A stretch of 64,000 nucleotides of DNA from Neobacillus niacini (GCF_019749295.1 NZ_JACWFG010000001.1:84604-148603), one strand, 5' to 3'; positions 55,901 to 64,000 are shown, counted from the first letter of the stretch. The notes: generated by a model from the letters alone, not told the origin. A program made the numbers and translations.

Positions 55901-57074
55901 TGAAGAAAGTATACGTTTCTGGTGTTTCTGTTGAGGTTACTGTAATTTTTACTTCTCCAGGCGAACTAAAAGATGTAATCGGCGCTCCTGAAGAGCTTAA
56001 AGAATATTGGTCATTTTTCAGTTCACGGATAATACCGTTATTGTATTCACCCACTACAACAAGTCCTTCAGGATCAAATGGATCGCCGATGTAGTATTCT
56101 GTTTTAGCTGGAAAGTATTTGATTTCTAAACCTGTAACAGACAATTCCTTTATGGTGAGGTCAATATATTCGACCGCGTTATTATAGTTGACTGCAATTC
56201 TATTGGTTCCTGATTTACTGCTATCAAAACCGGTAACAATATAATCCTCTTCTGTTAATTCCTCTTGACTGCCGTCTGAATATGCAGCACTTACCTTCAA
56301 TCCGGTTAAATCGAGAGTTTCTTCTACTATATATTCTTTTTTCACTTGACTGCTGTCGACTACCAGTTCGGTAACTTCTCTTGAATCAATGTTTAATTCG
56401 ATATTACTGAAAGTAACTTCAGCATCTCTAGCAACATACAGACCAGCAAATATTTGGTCAGTAAATAGACTTTCACTCTGAATGATTTCCTTATCACCGT
56501 TGGAAGAAACAACATAAATGTTACCCGACTTCCTAATTTCTAAATCATAGACTTCACCAGCTGCAGGTTTTGTATTACCTGCGTAAGGTTCAAACTTTGT
56601 TTGGGTACCATTTTTATAAAAGCCTTTCATTACGGTATCCAAAGCTCCAACTGCTACATAATTCGCGGTTTGTGCAATAATAGTGCCGTTTTCTCCAACA
56701 TTGGACCTAAGCATTAAACCGAAAGATTTTTGATTTGGAGTACTAATACCGCTATTACTATTAAAACTTTTAACTGTAGCTTTCGCCTTAAGTACAAAGT
56801 TTGAAGTTGCCGATAGATTTTGGAAGTAATATGAAATTCCTTCATCCCCACCGGCAATTTTACCGCCGTTTGCAATCATAGTTAAGGAACCATCCTCGTT
56901 AACGATAGGTGGAGGATTCTTCTCAGAACTTGTATTGCTTCCAAAAGCTCTAAATTCCCAATTTGTTTCTCCTGAGGCCGCTGTGCTGTCTTCTGCGAAA
57001 ACTTGCACATTCATAGTTGAGAGTAATAGTATTAGTGAAACAATGAATGCAAGCCGTTGCCTATGTTTCCTCAC
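52968..57074 (-). CDS. Secreted PL9-family pectate lyase with Ig-like and lectin-like domains
   Basis: A 1368-residue extracellular lyase. Signal peptide about 1-27 (VFA|ED). A lectin/LamG-like domain (about 28-205) is followed by four bacterial Ig-like (Big_3-type) repeats (about 210-535, each with a YxxGDxLDLxGLxVxAxYxDG-type core), then a second lectin-like domain (about 540-745). The catalytic right-handed beta-helix (about 890-1240) has PL9 features: NADGFAAKL, HNIDDGWDLYTK with the calcium-binding Asp residues, and KNGFKLGG with the likely catalytic Lys near 1125. A C-terminal domain (about 1265-1368) has DYDADGDMEF. The GTG start follows AAGGGGGGGTTCTTA. It cuts polygalacturonate or rhamnogalacturonan outside the cell. 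Confidence 0.92.
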   Translation of the reverse strand: MRKHRQRLAFIVSLILLLSTMNVQVFAEDSTAASGETNWEFRAFGSNTSSEKNPPPIVNEDGSLTMIANGGKIAGGDEGISYYFQNLSATSNFVLKAKATVKSFNSNSGISTPNQKSFGLMLRSNVGENGTIIAQTANYVAVGALDTVMKGFYKNGTQTKFEPYAGNTKPAAGEVYDLEIRKSGNIYVVSSNGDKEIIQSESLFTDQIFAGLYVARDAEVTFSNIELNIDSREVTELVVDSSQVKKEYIVEETLDLTGLKVSAAYSDGSQEELTEEDYIVTGFDSSKSGTNRIAVNYNNAVEYIDLTIKELSVTGLEIKYFPAKTEYYIGDPFDPEGLVVVGEYNNGIIRELKNDQYSLSSSGAPITSFSSPGEVKITVTSTETPETYTFFNVKVKDAAVNELKITQSPQKTLYFIGDELDLDGMVVYASYSDGNEVRLMKNEYTVSSLDTTAAGEKEIVISYKGKTANLKVAVKEKELTGIQITKYPMTTYQTGQEMDLSNLEVSKIYDNQDKEILSVDQYTVDTSKFNSSSAGTYEVGIIANDSSIMPISFNVSVREPVEYAWKNTRFGQSSGHDTNFTNIKEDGSIELVALDGRAGKVTGDHDGITFYYTEIDAVKDNFTLSADIKVKEYAKNPHDGQESFGIMARDVIGKDGDSSVFASNIAAIGGFSGGTREANGTQLFIRTGVESPDGAGSKGIQKIMLKNEKPQLNNTYPAKDYRLTLTKTNSGYAGKLNNGQEEIFFDPEILNVQDSKIYVGFYTARLATIEVSNIDFNVTAAATDAPKVKPPAQPVVPDYNIVSLDKVSKDSYDLMVKPKVDGTLTVKQGIEVISSNKEVKAGETYSVPAALSSENTNFSITFLPNDTQFLTSYDKIVKNFTVTMKTYVPGGDIYVSPEGTSKGIGTSENPLDLDTAIDFVRDGQKIVLQDGQYVRDSKLEIRKYNDGTKEAMKYLVAAPGAKPVIDFNKKSEGVVLSGNYWHVKGIDFARSAANTKGFTIGGSYNIIENSSFYEHGDTGLQISRTDDSNDKSEWPSNNLILNSTSFDNRDPSDNNADGFAAKLTSGVGNIFRGCIAHHNIDDGWDLYTKAGSGAIGPVLIEGSIAYNNGFLTDGTVGSGDKNGFKLGGEGIPVPHIIKNSMAFGNGADGFTSNSNPGVIAINNIAFNNAGSNLTFTTYSNITPDFTIDGFISYQKDYRNRDNYPSELESDKNFMFNGEVSENKSGVKLTDENFASLDVTTFKRDGEGNIIWGDFLQFRVLTEVEFNPTVLNGNGVATIYLNLQEGFNLEDIEFASIRLNGEIKPISDKGYSKNPIADYDADGDMEFMVKFSRKEISRLLEKGKNVPVIITGQLKSSKAMYGETKVTVK

Positions 57075-57093
57075 TAAGAACCCCCCCTTAGAT

Positions 57094-57738
57094 TTACACA
57101 AGTAAATCTTTTTTCTTGAAACTGACTTCCTCGATATTCTGAAAGCTTTTATAAGCAATCCACATGTTAAAATAGGCAAAAAAGGTAATGCCGAAAAGAG
57201 GGATTAATCCTGGCAAATAAATCAGAAAATAATAGGTGCATAAGGTTCCAACAAACATGAATACCACCGATGCCGGCCGCAGGAATCCAATTTTTAAGGC
57301 ATAGGTCAGATAATGATAGAGTTTCAAATCATAATGGACATATACCGGAAAAACATAAATCAACAGGATAAAAAATACCATTCCCAGCATCATCATCGCA
57401 AAATTCATTAGGGTGTATATGGAACCTTCAAATTGACGGAAGAAATGTAAATCAAAATACCATACCAGACCCATCACAGTTAAAATCAGCCCTAATAGAT
57501 TCGATCGTAAAAATTCTGAGCGATACGTTCCCCAGTATGTTTTAAAGACTGGAATATCTTCTTCGCCCATTGCCGTTTTTCTCGCAATGGCAAACATGGC
57601 AACCGTACTCGGGATAATCCCAAAAACAACTCCACCTAATAAAGTAAACAGAACCCATAAAATGTTCATATAAGCAAAATGTGTAATCCATTTACAGAGA
57701 TTATAAATTCCCGTTAACAGCCGGTTCCTTTCCATCAT
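57094..57738 (-). CDS. DUF624 (YesL-like) membrane protein
   Basis: A 214-residue polytopic protein of the DUF624 family, with about five to six membrane segments. The family marks are a short N-terminal helix with CKWITHFAYMNILWVLFTLLG, the GIIPSTVAMFAIARK segment and SEFLRSNLLG. YesL of B. subtilis, beside yesMNOPQ, is the best-known member; its molecular job is not established. The ATG follows GAAAGGTGGAATATCGG. It sits between the Gfo/Idh gene and the PL9 gene in a compact minus-strand operon. Confidence 0.88.
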   Translation of the reverse strand: MMERNRLLTGIYNLCKWITHFAYMNILWVLFTLLGGVVFGIIPSTVAMFAIARKTAMGEEDIPVFKTYWGTYRSEFLRSNLLGLILTVMGLVWYFDLHFFRQFEGSIYTLMNFAMMMLGMVFFILLIYVFPVYVHYDLKLYHYLTYALKIGFLRPASVVFMFVGTLCTYYFLIYLPGLIPLFGITFFAYFNMWIAYKSFQNIEEVSFKKKDLLV

Positions 57739-57802
57739 CCGATATTCCACCTTTCTTGGGATCCTGCAAAAGAACACTTATATTCTGTGCAGGAATAGCT
57801 AT

Positions 57803-59098
57803 CTAGGAAGTTGTAACTTTTTGTAAGTTTAATAGTTCATCAATATAAAAAGGCTTATTTTCCTTAGCGGAACGCCACACAGCTTCACCTGTCGTCACAG
57901 CATAGGCTCCATCTATACTTCCGGAGAGGATTTTGTAAGGTCTTGCTGGGTCTTCACCAAGGAATATATCCTCCTGGATAATAGGATCACCGCCGCCGTG
58001 TCCTCCCTCTCTTTTCACTACATGAATTGTTTCTTTAGAGCCAAAGAGTGGGAAATACTCAATCGTTTGCTCCGGTACTGGAAACGGAACTCGTGAAGGT
58101 GCGTGAAACTCTGTCGTTTCGAGACGTCCTTTTGTCCCATTGATCGCTAGACGGTACCCTTCATATGGCAATGAGAAATTAATAGAATAGCTTAATAGTG
58201 CGCCATTGTCATATTTGATTGTCGCCGTATAGGTGTCTTCAATATTGATTTCTGAATCAAAGATACATTGATCAGGTCGGTAATTCGTATATGTATCTCT
58301 TCTTTTGGCATCAGAATCAATGTGATCATCCTGGACTTTTATACTGTTGCTGCGTGAATTCCAGCGGCTGTAATAGGAGCATTCATGTTTGACATTACAA
58401 GTGGCACAATACCTTCCATCCTCTTGGACAGGATTATGCTCACTTTGATCTCCAAAATAATTAAGGGCACCAAACGCAAATACTTCCACTGGTTTCTGGT
58501 CAAGCCACCAGTTAACTAAATCAAAATGATGCGAGCTTTTATGAATGGAGAGGCCGCCAGAAAATTCCCGCTTTCGGTTCCAGCGCTGAAAATAGCTGGA
58601 GCCATGGTAGGTATCGATATACCAATTTAAATCAACGGAAGTGATTCGCCCGACTTTTCCCTCAAGGAGTAATTCCTTTAATTTGGTATGGTACGGACTA
58701 TAACGATAATTAAAAGTAACCGTCACTTTCCCTTTACTCTTCTTCTCAGCATCCATGATCTTTTTACAATCCGCAGATGTTGTAGCCATCGGTTTTTCGG
58801 TTATCACATCCAAATCATGCTCTAATGCTTTCACAATATATTCAACGTGCGTGTCGTCCCTGCCGGTCACGATAACACAATCTGGTTTTGTTTCATGGAC
58901 CATTTTTTCGAATTCATGATCACGATACTCCGGCACGTTGAGAATTGGTGGAAATTCATCCTTACAAACAGAGAATCGTTTTGAGTCTTTGTCAAGTAGC
59001 GCCGCCAGCTGGCTGGTTTGGGAAAACTTTTCAAGCATCGGCTTAATAAACATCCCATTTGCCCTTTTACTTACTCCGCATACAGCAAATTTTTTCAT
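57803..59098 (-). CDS. Gfo/Idh/MocA-family oxidoreductase
   Basis: A 431-residue NAD(P)-dependent oxidoreductase, larger than usual. The N-terminal Rossmann part starts KKFAVCGVSKRA (a loose GxGxxA variant), with VIVTGRDDTH and EKPMATT (conserved Lys about 95). The sugar-binding domain has HKSSHHFDLVNWWL. An insertion near 218-260 carries four Cys and a His (YCATCNVKHECSYY and PDQCIF), which may bind a metal. It lies between GH105 and DUF624 genes with 21-base and 64-base gaps. Probably acts on a monosaccharide of rhamnogalacturonan; substrate unknown. Confidence 0.88.
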   Translation of the reverse strand: MKKFAVCGVSKRANGMFIKPMLEKFSQTSQLAALLDKDSKRFSVCKDEFPPILNVPEYRDHEFEKMVHETKPDCVIVTGRDDTHVEYIVKALEHDLDVITEKPMATTSADCKKIMDAEKKSKGKVTVTFNYRYSPYHTKLKELLLEGKVGRITSVDLNWYIDTYHGSSYFQRWNRKREFSGGLSIHKSSHHFDLVNWWLDQKPVEVFAFGALNYFGDQSEHNPVQEDGRYCATCNVKHECSYYSRWNSRSNSIKVQDDHIDSDAKRRDTYTNYRPDQCIFDSEINIEDTYTATIKYDNGALLSYSINFSLPYEGYRLAINGTKGRLETTEFHAPSRVPFPVPEQTIEYFPLFGSKETIHVVKREGGHGGGDPIIQEDIFLGEDPARPYKILSGSIDGAYAVTTGEAVWRSAKENKPFYIDELLNLQKVTTS

Positions 59099-59119
59099 CC
59101 TATTCACCCCACCTTGTAA

Positions 59120-60244
59120 TTACAGTTCAGGCAATAATTTTTGCATTTCTAAACAGGCTAGAATAAATGAACCAACACCATGCAGATCATTTTCGCAAGT
59201 CGGGCGGTCCAAATAGTGTTGATAATTCCCTACTCCTGTACCGATACAAATTTCCGGCATGACAAACAATCCTTTGTCATTGAACTCCATTCGATTCAGT
59301 AACCCTCTAAACCCTTTAACCGCAAACTCTTTATAACGGTCATCCGTATGACCATCATTAATCGCACGTGCAATGGTGTAGGTAAATAATGCCGAGCAGG
59401 AGGTTTCCAACCAGTTATTTATGTCATCACCCTTATCCACCACCTGATACCAAAGGCCAGTATCTTGATCCTGGAATTCCACGAGTCCTTTAATGAGATC
59501 TTGGAGGGCACCAACAATCTCCGGACGTGAAGGATGATCCCCCGTCAAAAAGGCTAGTATCTCGTTAAAGGTAATTCCATACCAGCCAATCGCTCTTCCC
59601 CAAAACTCCGGCGACTTTCCGGTTTCAGGATTCGCCCATGGCTGCTGTCGTTTTTCATCCCAAGCATGATAATACAAACCCGTTTTTTCATCTCTTGTAT
59701 GTTTTCTCATCAATCTTTCTTGTTCAACCACCATATCCAATAGTTCTGGCTCGCCAAATGCTTTATCGTAATTCATGGCAAATACCCCGCCCATATACAA
59801 GCCGTCCAGCCACATTTGATAAGGATATTTGTCTTTGTGCCAAAATCCGCCATCAGAGGTTGTGTTAAAGGTTGGGAACATATTTTTTAACTTGGCTGCT
59901 GCAGTTTTATAGCGGGCATCATTCGTTTCTTTGTCTAACTTAAACAGCAGCAATCCCGCTTGAATCGCATCCAGTTCTTCACGAGCAAAATAAAAGTTCC
60001 CATCCTCATCAATAATATGGTCAACATACCCTTTGATATAGTTGAAATAATCTTCCCTGCCAACCTTTTCATTCAACTGCAGCATGCTGTATAAAAATAC
60101 CCCCTGATGATAATGCCATCTGCCTTCCGGTGGTAGCTTTTCAGGTGTATAGGTCGCCATTAATGACTCACATGCCGCCTTCCCCCAATCTAAAGGGGTT
60201 TTTAATTGATTGCGTCTATCATTCTTTTTAACTACTGCCATCAT
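59120..60244 (-). CDS. GH105 unsaturated rhamnogalacturonyl hydrolase (YteR/YesR-like)
   Basis: A 374-residue (alpha/alpha)6-barrel enzyme of GH105, matching B. subtilis YteR and YesR. The signature FWHKDKYPYQMWLDGLYM (about 126-143) contains the catalytic Asp, and SPEFWGRAIGWYGITF (about 187-202) and CSALFTYTIARAI follow. It hydrates the unsaturated galacturonate of rhamnogalacturonan disaccharides inside the cell. The ATG has AAGGAGAGGAAGT before it. It follows the CUT1 permease genes directly and precedes the oxidoreductase gene, so import and cleavage are in one operon. Confidence 0.94.
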   Translation of the reverse strand: MMAVVKKNDRRNQLKTPLDWGKAACESLMATYTPEKLPPEGRWHYHQGVFLYSMLQLNEKVGREDYFNYIKGYVDHIIDEDGNFYFAREELDAIQAGLLLFKLDKETNDARYKTAAAKLKNMFPTFNTTSDGGFWHKDKYPYQMWLDGLYMGGVFAMNYDKAFGEPELLDMVVEQERLMRKHTRDEKTGLYYHAWDEKRQQPWANPETGKSPEFWGRAIGWYGITFNEILAFLTGDHPSRPEIVGALQDLIKGLVEFQDQDTGLWYQVVDKGDDINNWLETSCSALFTYTIARAINDGHTDDRYKEFAVKGFRGLLNRMEFNDKGLFVMPEICIGTGVGNYQHYLDRPTCENDLHGVGSFILACLEMQKLLPEL

Positions 60245-60259
60245 ACTTCCTCTCCTTAA

Positions 60260-61105
60260 TTAAGATTTCAAACCACTTGTACTGATTCCGTCCACAATAT
60301 AACGCTGGAAGATAAAAAATATAATGAATACCGGGATCAGACTAATCGTTGACATCGCAAACATGGCACCCCAGTTGGTTACCGAGTTAGGATCAGAGAA
60401 TAATTTCAGCGCCAAGGATACAGGATATTTCGCAGGAGTTGTTAAATACAACAGCGGACCCATGAAATCGTCCCAACGCCAGTAGAAACTGAAAATCGCT
60501 GCCGTCATCATTGCTGGTACAACTAATGGACAAATAATCCTAAAAAAGATTCCAAAAGTACCGCAGCCGTCAATTTTTGCCGCCTGATCCAACTCAGTTG
60601 GAATCGTACGGATAAATTGCATAATTAAAAAGATAAAGAACGGTGCACCAAAAAATGTAGGTAAGATCAATGGTAAATATGTGTCAATCCAGCCAAAACC
60701 GTTAAACATAATATATTGCGGAATCATAACCATTTCATATGGAAGCATCATCGTGAGCATCATACAAACAAACCAAAGCTTTTTCCCGACAAAATTAATC
60801 CTTGCAAAGCCGAATGCAATTAAGGTCGAAGAAAGAACACTGCCTATGGTGGAAATGATGACAATGACAAAGGAGTTCATAAAAAAGGTTGAAAATGTAA
60901 TGCCGCCAAACCCTTTCCATCCTTCAATATAATTCTCGAAGCGAAAAACATCCGGAATAATTTTATGAGCATCAATAAAGACCGATGAGCTTTCTTTTAA
61001 AGAACTTCCGACCATCCAAGCAAGAGGGTAGAGCATGATTAAGGTAAAGACGATCATAGCGGTATGTTGAATAAACTTTTTTAGTTTCTTATTTTGTGTG
61101 TTCAT
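60260..61105 (-). CDS. ABC sugar permease, CUT1 MalG-like (YesQ-like)
   Basis: A 281-residue inner-membrane subunit with six membrane segments. The EAA loop reads QAAKIDGCGTFGIFFRIICPLVVP (about 186-209), which docks the ATPase. Partner of the permease encoded 17 bases upstream. The likely ATPase is the shared MsmX type encoded elsewhere, as none is in the window. It imports oligosaccharides delivered by the lipoprotein at 62-64 kb. The start follows AGGAGAG. Confidence 0.94.
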   Translation of the reverse strand: MNTQNKKLKKFIQHTAMIVFTLIMLYPLAWMVGSSLKESSSVFIDAHKIIPDVFRFENYIEGWKGFGGITFSTFFMNSFVIVIISTIGSVLSSTLIAFGFARINFVGKKLWFVCMMLTMMLPYEMVMIPQYIMFNGFGWIDTYLPLILPTFFGAPFFIFLIMQFIRTIPTELDQAAKIDGCGTFGIFFRIICPLVVPAMMTAAIFSFYWRWDDFMGPLLYLTTPAKYPVSLALKLFSDPNSVTNWGAMFAMSTISLIPVFIIFFIFQRYIVDGISTSGLKS

Positions 61106-61122
61106 TAACTACTCTCCTTATG

Positions 61123-62112
61123 TTATTTTTGTTCACCTTCATAGTGGACCCACTTACCGGAGCTTTTGAATATCAATGCCGTAAGGGCTGCAATAATGAC
61201 CAACATAACCCATGCCATAGCCGAACCATAACCCATTTCAAAAAATTCAAATGCTCTTCTATACATATAAAGAACAAATAAGACAGTACTGTTCATCGGT
61301 CCGCCATTGGTTACAATAAAGCTTGGTGTAAAGGCCATAAAACCATTAATAACCTGCATAACCATATTGAATAGAATGACAGGTGTCAGCAAAGGAAGAG
61401 TGATTTTGAAAAATTGCTGGATTGGACGTGCTCCATCAACAGCAGAGGCTTCATAGTATGTTTTTGGGATATTACGCAATCCTGCTAAAAAAATCAACAT
61501 GGAAGAACCAAATTGCCAGCCATATAAAACGATCAGAGTCCAAATCGCTGTATCAGGATCTCCTAACCAAGAATGTGTTGGTAACCCTAATAAAGCTAGA
61601 AAAGAGTTAAACGCTCCATCATTTCCAAATAACTGTCTCCACATGATTGAGATTGCAATACTTCCGCCTACAACCGAAGGTAAATATAGCATGGTGCGAT
61701 ATAGTCCCACCATTTCGGTAATCTTATTGAGGGCAAGCGCCACAAGCAAGGCAAAGATAAGCCGGAATGGTACAGCGACTCCTGCATAAAAGAAAGTTGT
61801 CTTCATTGAAGTCCAAAACATATCATCATTTGTGAACATCCGTGTATAGTTATCTAGACCAATCCATGTGGGTGATCCCAATAAATCATACTGTGTAAAG
61901 GATAAGTAAAAGGAGTATACGATTGGATAAAGAGTTAAACAGAATAATCCTATGAGGAAAGGTGAAATAAATAGGTAACCCGTTGCGTTTTCATATCCTG
62001 ATTTTTTCTTTCTGGACTTAAAACGCTTAACCGGCTTTTCTGTCATTTTCGTTTTTGGAAAATCCATAACAGATTCTGACTGCTCAGATTTTTTTGGTAT
62101 CATTGCCCTCAT
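61123..62112 (-). CDS. ABC sugar permease, CUT1 MalF-like (YesP-like)
   Basis: A 329-residue subunit with a Lys/Arg-rich N-terminal tail (about 1-38) and six membrane segments. The EAA motif is YEASAVDGARPIQQFFKITLPLLTP (about 218-242). It pairs with the following permease. The ribosome site is weak at either of two ATG codons (62112 or 62103), so the start is uncertain by three residues. It is separated from the solute-binding protein gene by a strong hairpin, giving lower expression than the lipoprotein, as is usual. Confidence 0.93.
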   Translation of the reverse strand: MRAMIPKKSEQSESVMDFPKTKMTEKPVKRFKSRKKKSGYENATGYLFISPFLIGLFCLTLYPIVYSFYLSFTQYDLLGSPTWIGLDNYTRMFTNDDMFWTSMKTTFFYAGVAVPFRLIFALLVALALNKITEMVGLYRTMLYLPSVVGGSIAISIMWRQLFGNDGAFNSFLALLGLPTHSWLGDPDTAIWTLIVLYGWQFGSSMLIFLAGLRNIPKTYYEASAVDGARPIQQFFKITLPLLTPVILFNMVMQVINGFMAFTPSFIVTNGGPMNSTVLFVLYMYRRAFEFFEMGYGSAMAWVMLVIIAALTALIFKSSGKWVHYEGEQK

Positions 62113-62335
62113 CTCTTTCTAATAAAATATAGTAGTAGGCTTTAATGAAGGATCTTTTCTCAAATATTGTTGCTTTTTTGAAAGTAAATACCATTGAATG
62201 TCGGTTATTACATTGAGAATAGCCTATATTAATGAGAAAAGACCTGCTTACTTAGTTCTAAAGCTCAAAACAGCTTATTCCACGTTAAAATCGGCTTTAA
62301 GATTTTAACAACAATCTTTACGAAAACAGCCTTAA

Positions 62336-62378
62336 TGAAAAGTGGTCCTGTAAGATGACGAAGACCAGGACCACTTTT
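62336..62378 (-). terminator. Terminator/attenuator between the lipoprotein and permease genes
   Basis: AAAGTGGTCCTG and CAGGACCACTTT form a 12-bp stem just past the lipoprotein stop; the minus-strand U tract is moderate (TTTTCATTAA). Likely lets a fraction of transcripts read into the permeases. Confidence 0.8.
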
Positions 62379-62387
62379 TTTCTTATT

Positions 62388-63704
62388 TTATCGGCTTAAA
62401 ATCTCAGTAGTTTTTTTCCTGAATTCTTTTGCACCTTCTTCAGGGGTCATTTCACCGTACATAACCAGTTCATCAATGTCTGCTAATGCCTGTAATACTT
62501 CAGCAGATGATGCCGGGAAGTTGCTGTCAATTGGAGAGCTGTTTTCTGTAACTAATGAAATGTAATCAAAGACTTTCTTATCTGTTTCACTTAGGTTTGG
62601 TGCCATTGCTTCTCTGATTTCCTGCTTAAGTGGAACACCACGGTCAGAACCGCCGATTTCATAAACTTTGATATTGTTTAAGAAGAAGTTGATGAATTTA
62701 GCTGCTTCTTCTTTATGTTTCGAAGACTTTGGAATCGACCATAGCATCGCAGGTTTTAAGAACATTCCTTTATCATTATTTTCACCAGGCAGCATGGTTA
62801 ACTCTAATTGCTTACCAGCGGCACTTGAAAGGGCTCCAACCTGATTTGACCAGCGGAAGTCAAAAGGAGATTTACCATGAACGATCAATTCATCTTCCAC
62901 ACCCTTAATCTGTTGAATCACATCATACCCAGGGGCTGTTCCGGAATCGACCATTTCCTTATTCATTGCATAATAATCTTCTAATAATTTGTCATCTTTA
63001 TATCCTAAATCTTTTCCATCTTTGCTAAACATCTTGAAACCTTGTTCCCTCAAGTAATACTCAAAGATATTCTTTGGCTCTAGTAATCTTGTACCATAAG
63101 TACCTAATTCCTTATGAACCTTGTTTGCCGCGGCTTCATAATCTTCCCATGTCCAATTTTCATTTGGCAGTGGTACCCCTGCTTTTTCAAGCATTTCTTT
63201 ATCATAGATCGCTGCCAGTGCGTTTGTACCAGTTGGAATACCAAGGAGCTTACCATCCTTTGTTCCGGATTCCATGATCGTATCACTTACACCTTCTACA
63301 TCAATGGTTCCCTTTTCAACAAATTCTGTAAGGTCTGTTAAAAGCTCCTTATCAGCATATTGATTTAAATATTCACCAAAATTTTGCTGCATGATATCCG
63401 GGAGATTGTTACCTGCTGCCTGTGCAGCCATCTTTTCAAAATATCCATCAAACCCTGTAAATTCTGGTTCAATTTTAACGTTAGGATTTTCCTGTTCATA
63501 TAAATCAATGATTGCCTGTGTTTGGTCATGTCTGCTTTGGGATCCCCACCATGACATTCTTAACGTAACTTGTTCGTCACCTTTTTCTTCTTTTGGTTTG
63601 TCGTTTTCATTCCCTGCCTCATTTGAAGCTTTGTTTCCTGAACAAGCACTTAGGACTAATGTGAAAATAATCATTAGTACAAAAAATAGATTCTTCCTTC
63701 TCAT
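62388..63704 (-). CDS. ABC sugar-binding lipoprotein (YesO-like)
   Basis: A 438-residue family-1 solute-binding protein with a lipobox LVLSAC (Cys about 21) and a Lys/Glu-rich linker. The mature start TLRMSWWGSQSRHDQTQAII is very like the paralogue at 40 kb. The ATG follows GGAGG about ten bases upstream; an in-frame ATG further upstream would remove the signal peptide. A cre site overlaps the probable transcription start. First gene of the transport/degradation operon that runs to the PL9 gene. Confidence 0.93.
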   Translation of the reverse strand: MRRKNLFFVLMIIFTLVLSACSGNKASNEAGNENDKPKEEKGDEQVTLRMSWWGSQSRHDQTQAIIDLYEQENPNVKIEPEFTGFDGYFEKMAAQAAGNNLPDIMQQNFGEYLNQYADKELLTDLTEFVEKGTIDVEGVSDTIMESGTKDGKLLGIPTGTNALAAIYDKEMLEKAGVPLPNENWTWEDYEAAANKVHKELGTYGTRLLEPKNIFEYYLREQGFKMFSKDGKDLGYKDDKLLEDYYAMNKEMVDSGTAPGYDVIQQIKGVEDELIVHGKSPFDFRWSNQVGALSSAAGKQLELTMLPGENNDKGMFLKPAMLWSIPKSSKHKEEAAKFINFFLNNIKVYEIGGSDRGVPLKQEIREAMAPNLSETDKKVFDYISLVTENSSPIDSNFPASSAEVLQALADIDELVMYGEMTPEEGAKEFRKKTTEILSR

Positions 63705-63730
63705 CCTTGAACCATCCTCCTCATTCATTT

Positions 63731-63744
63731 TGAAAACGCTTTCT
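63731..63744. promoter_or_regulatory. cre site ahead of the lipoprotein operon
   Basis: TGAAAACGCTTTCT fits the CcpA cre consensus (TGWAARCGYTWNCW) at every position. It lies 27 bases upstream of the start codon and just after a TATTAT -10-like box on the minus strand, where CcpA binding would block initiation when glucose is present. Confidence 0.82.
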
Positions 63745-63832
63745 ATATTCATAATAAATTATCTGATTATTTAAAAAAACGGAAATTTCAGATATGTGGA
63801 TGCAAAAATCAGAGGTATTCGATGAAATCTTT

Positions 63833-63872
63833 GAAAAAAAAAAAACAGTTGAGTTTTTCTAAAAAACTCAAC
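63833..63872 (-). terminator. Terminator after the edge regulator gene
   Basis: GTTGAGTTTTT-TAG-AAAAACTCAAC followed on the minus strand by a long U tract. It separates the regulator from the lipoprotein operon. Confidence 0.88.
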
Positions 63873-63875
63873 ATC

Positions 63876-64000
63876 CTAACCTAGCATTAAATTATTTTTG
63901 AATTCTGAAGGTGTATATCCTGTCTGTTTTTTAAATACTTTACTAAAATAGGTAGGATTATTCCCAAATCCAACTTCTTCTGCCACGGAAATCATCTTAA
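63876..64000 (-). CDS. C-terminus of a YesN-like AraC-type response regulator (partial)
   Basis: The last 41 residues of an AraC-type DNA-binding domain: AEEVGFGNNPTYFSKVFKKQ then TGYTPSEFK. It closely matches the C-terminus of the response regulator at 40.8 kb, so a second YesM/YesN-like pair probably lies just outside the window and controls the 52-64 kb operon. The N-terminal part is beyond the edge. Confidence 0.88.
   Translation of the reverse strand, partial: KMISVAEEVGFGNNPTYFSKVFKKQTGYTPSEFKNNLMLG

Overview
This is a low-GC Bacillaceae (Bacillus/Neobacillus-like) chromosome segment. The evidence is a mutS-mutL pair, a YwaF/TIGR02206 membrane protein, strong AGGAGG-type ribosome sites, many U-tailed terminators, CcpA-type cre sites and two loci resembling the B. 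subtilis yes/yte rhamnogalacturonan genes. The species cannot be fixed from the sequence.

Layout. (1) 1-6.4 kb is core: a small membrane protein, a 52-bp tandem repeat block, mutL, mutS and ywaF, followed by tRNA-Arg(CCT) at 6409-6482. (2) 6.48-29.15 kb is an integrated island. It starts at the tRNA 3' end and closes with a 54-bp exact copy of that end (29100-29153). It has a tyrosine integrase and a phage-satellite-like core: XRE regulator, CHC2 zinc protein, VapE-type ATPase, ERCC4 nuclease and terminase small subunit, with no other virion genes. An iteron-flanked AT-rich stretch next to vapE looks like a replication origin. The cargo is a type I restriction-modification system with a DUF45 metallopeptidase, a serine resolvase, a zinc-ribbon protein with a HEPN-type motif, an HNH nuclease paired with a small Cys/His protein, an ATP-dependent DNA ligase, a DUF1643 protein, a YHYH protein and several unknowns. 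Broken copies of resolvase, HNH and ligase genes show turnover. (3) 29.15-44.46 kb is a carbohydrate island: GH43, Gfo/Idh, TIM-barrel isomerase, broken AraC, fbp, GPH transporter, GH105, a solute-binding lipoprotein and a YesM/YesN-like two-component system. It ends at a third copy of the tRNA 3' end plus its terminator, so this block may be an older insertion at the same tRNA. (4) 44.5-51.8 kb is a likely alkyl-sulfate/fatty-acid cluster: acyl-CoA ligase, acyl-CoA dehydrogenase, LysR, an MFS transporter broken by one amber codon, and a secreted SdsA-type alkylsulfatase. (5) 52-64 kb is a pectin/rhamnogalacturonan cluster: TIM-barrel protein, a 1368-residue PL9 pectate lyase, YesL-like DUF624 protein, Gfo/Idh, GH105, two CUT1 permeases, a solute-binding lipoprotein behind a cre site, and the C-terminus of a YesN-like regulator at the edge.

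Regions 3 and 5 fit together: extracellular lyase and glycosidases make unsaturated oligosaccharides, ABC or symport systems import them, GH105 enzymes remove the unsaturated sugar, and oxidoreductases and isomerases feed central metabolism, where Fbp supports gluconeogenesis. No ABC ATPase is encoded here, as is usual for Bacillus systems that share MsmX. The least ordinary part is region 2, a candidate phage-inducible island with an unusual gene order, a visible origin and possible anti-phage cargo.
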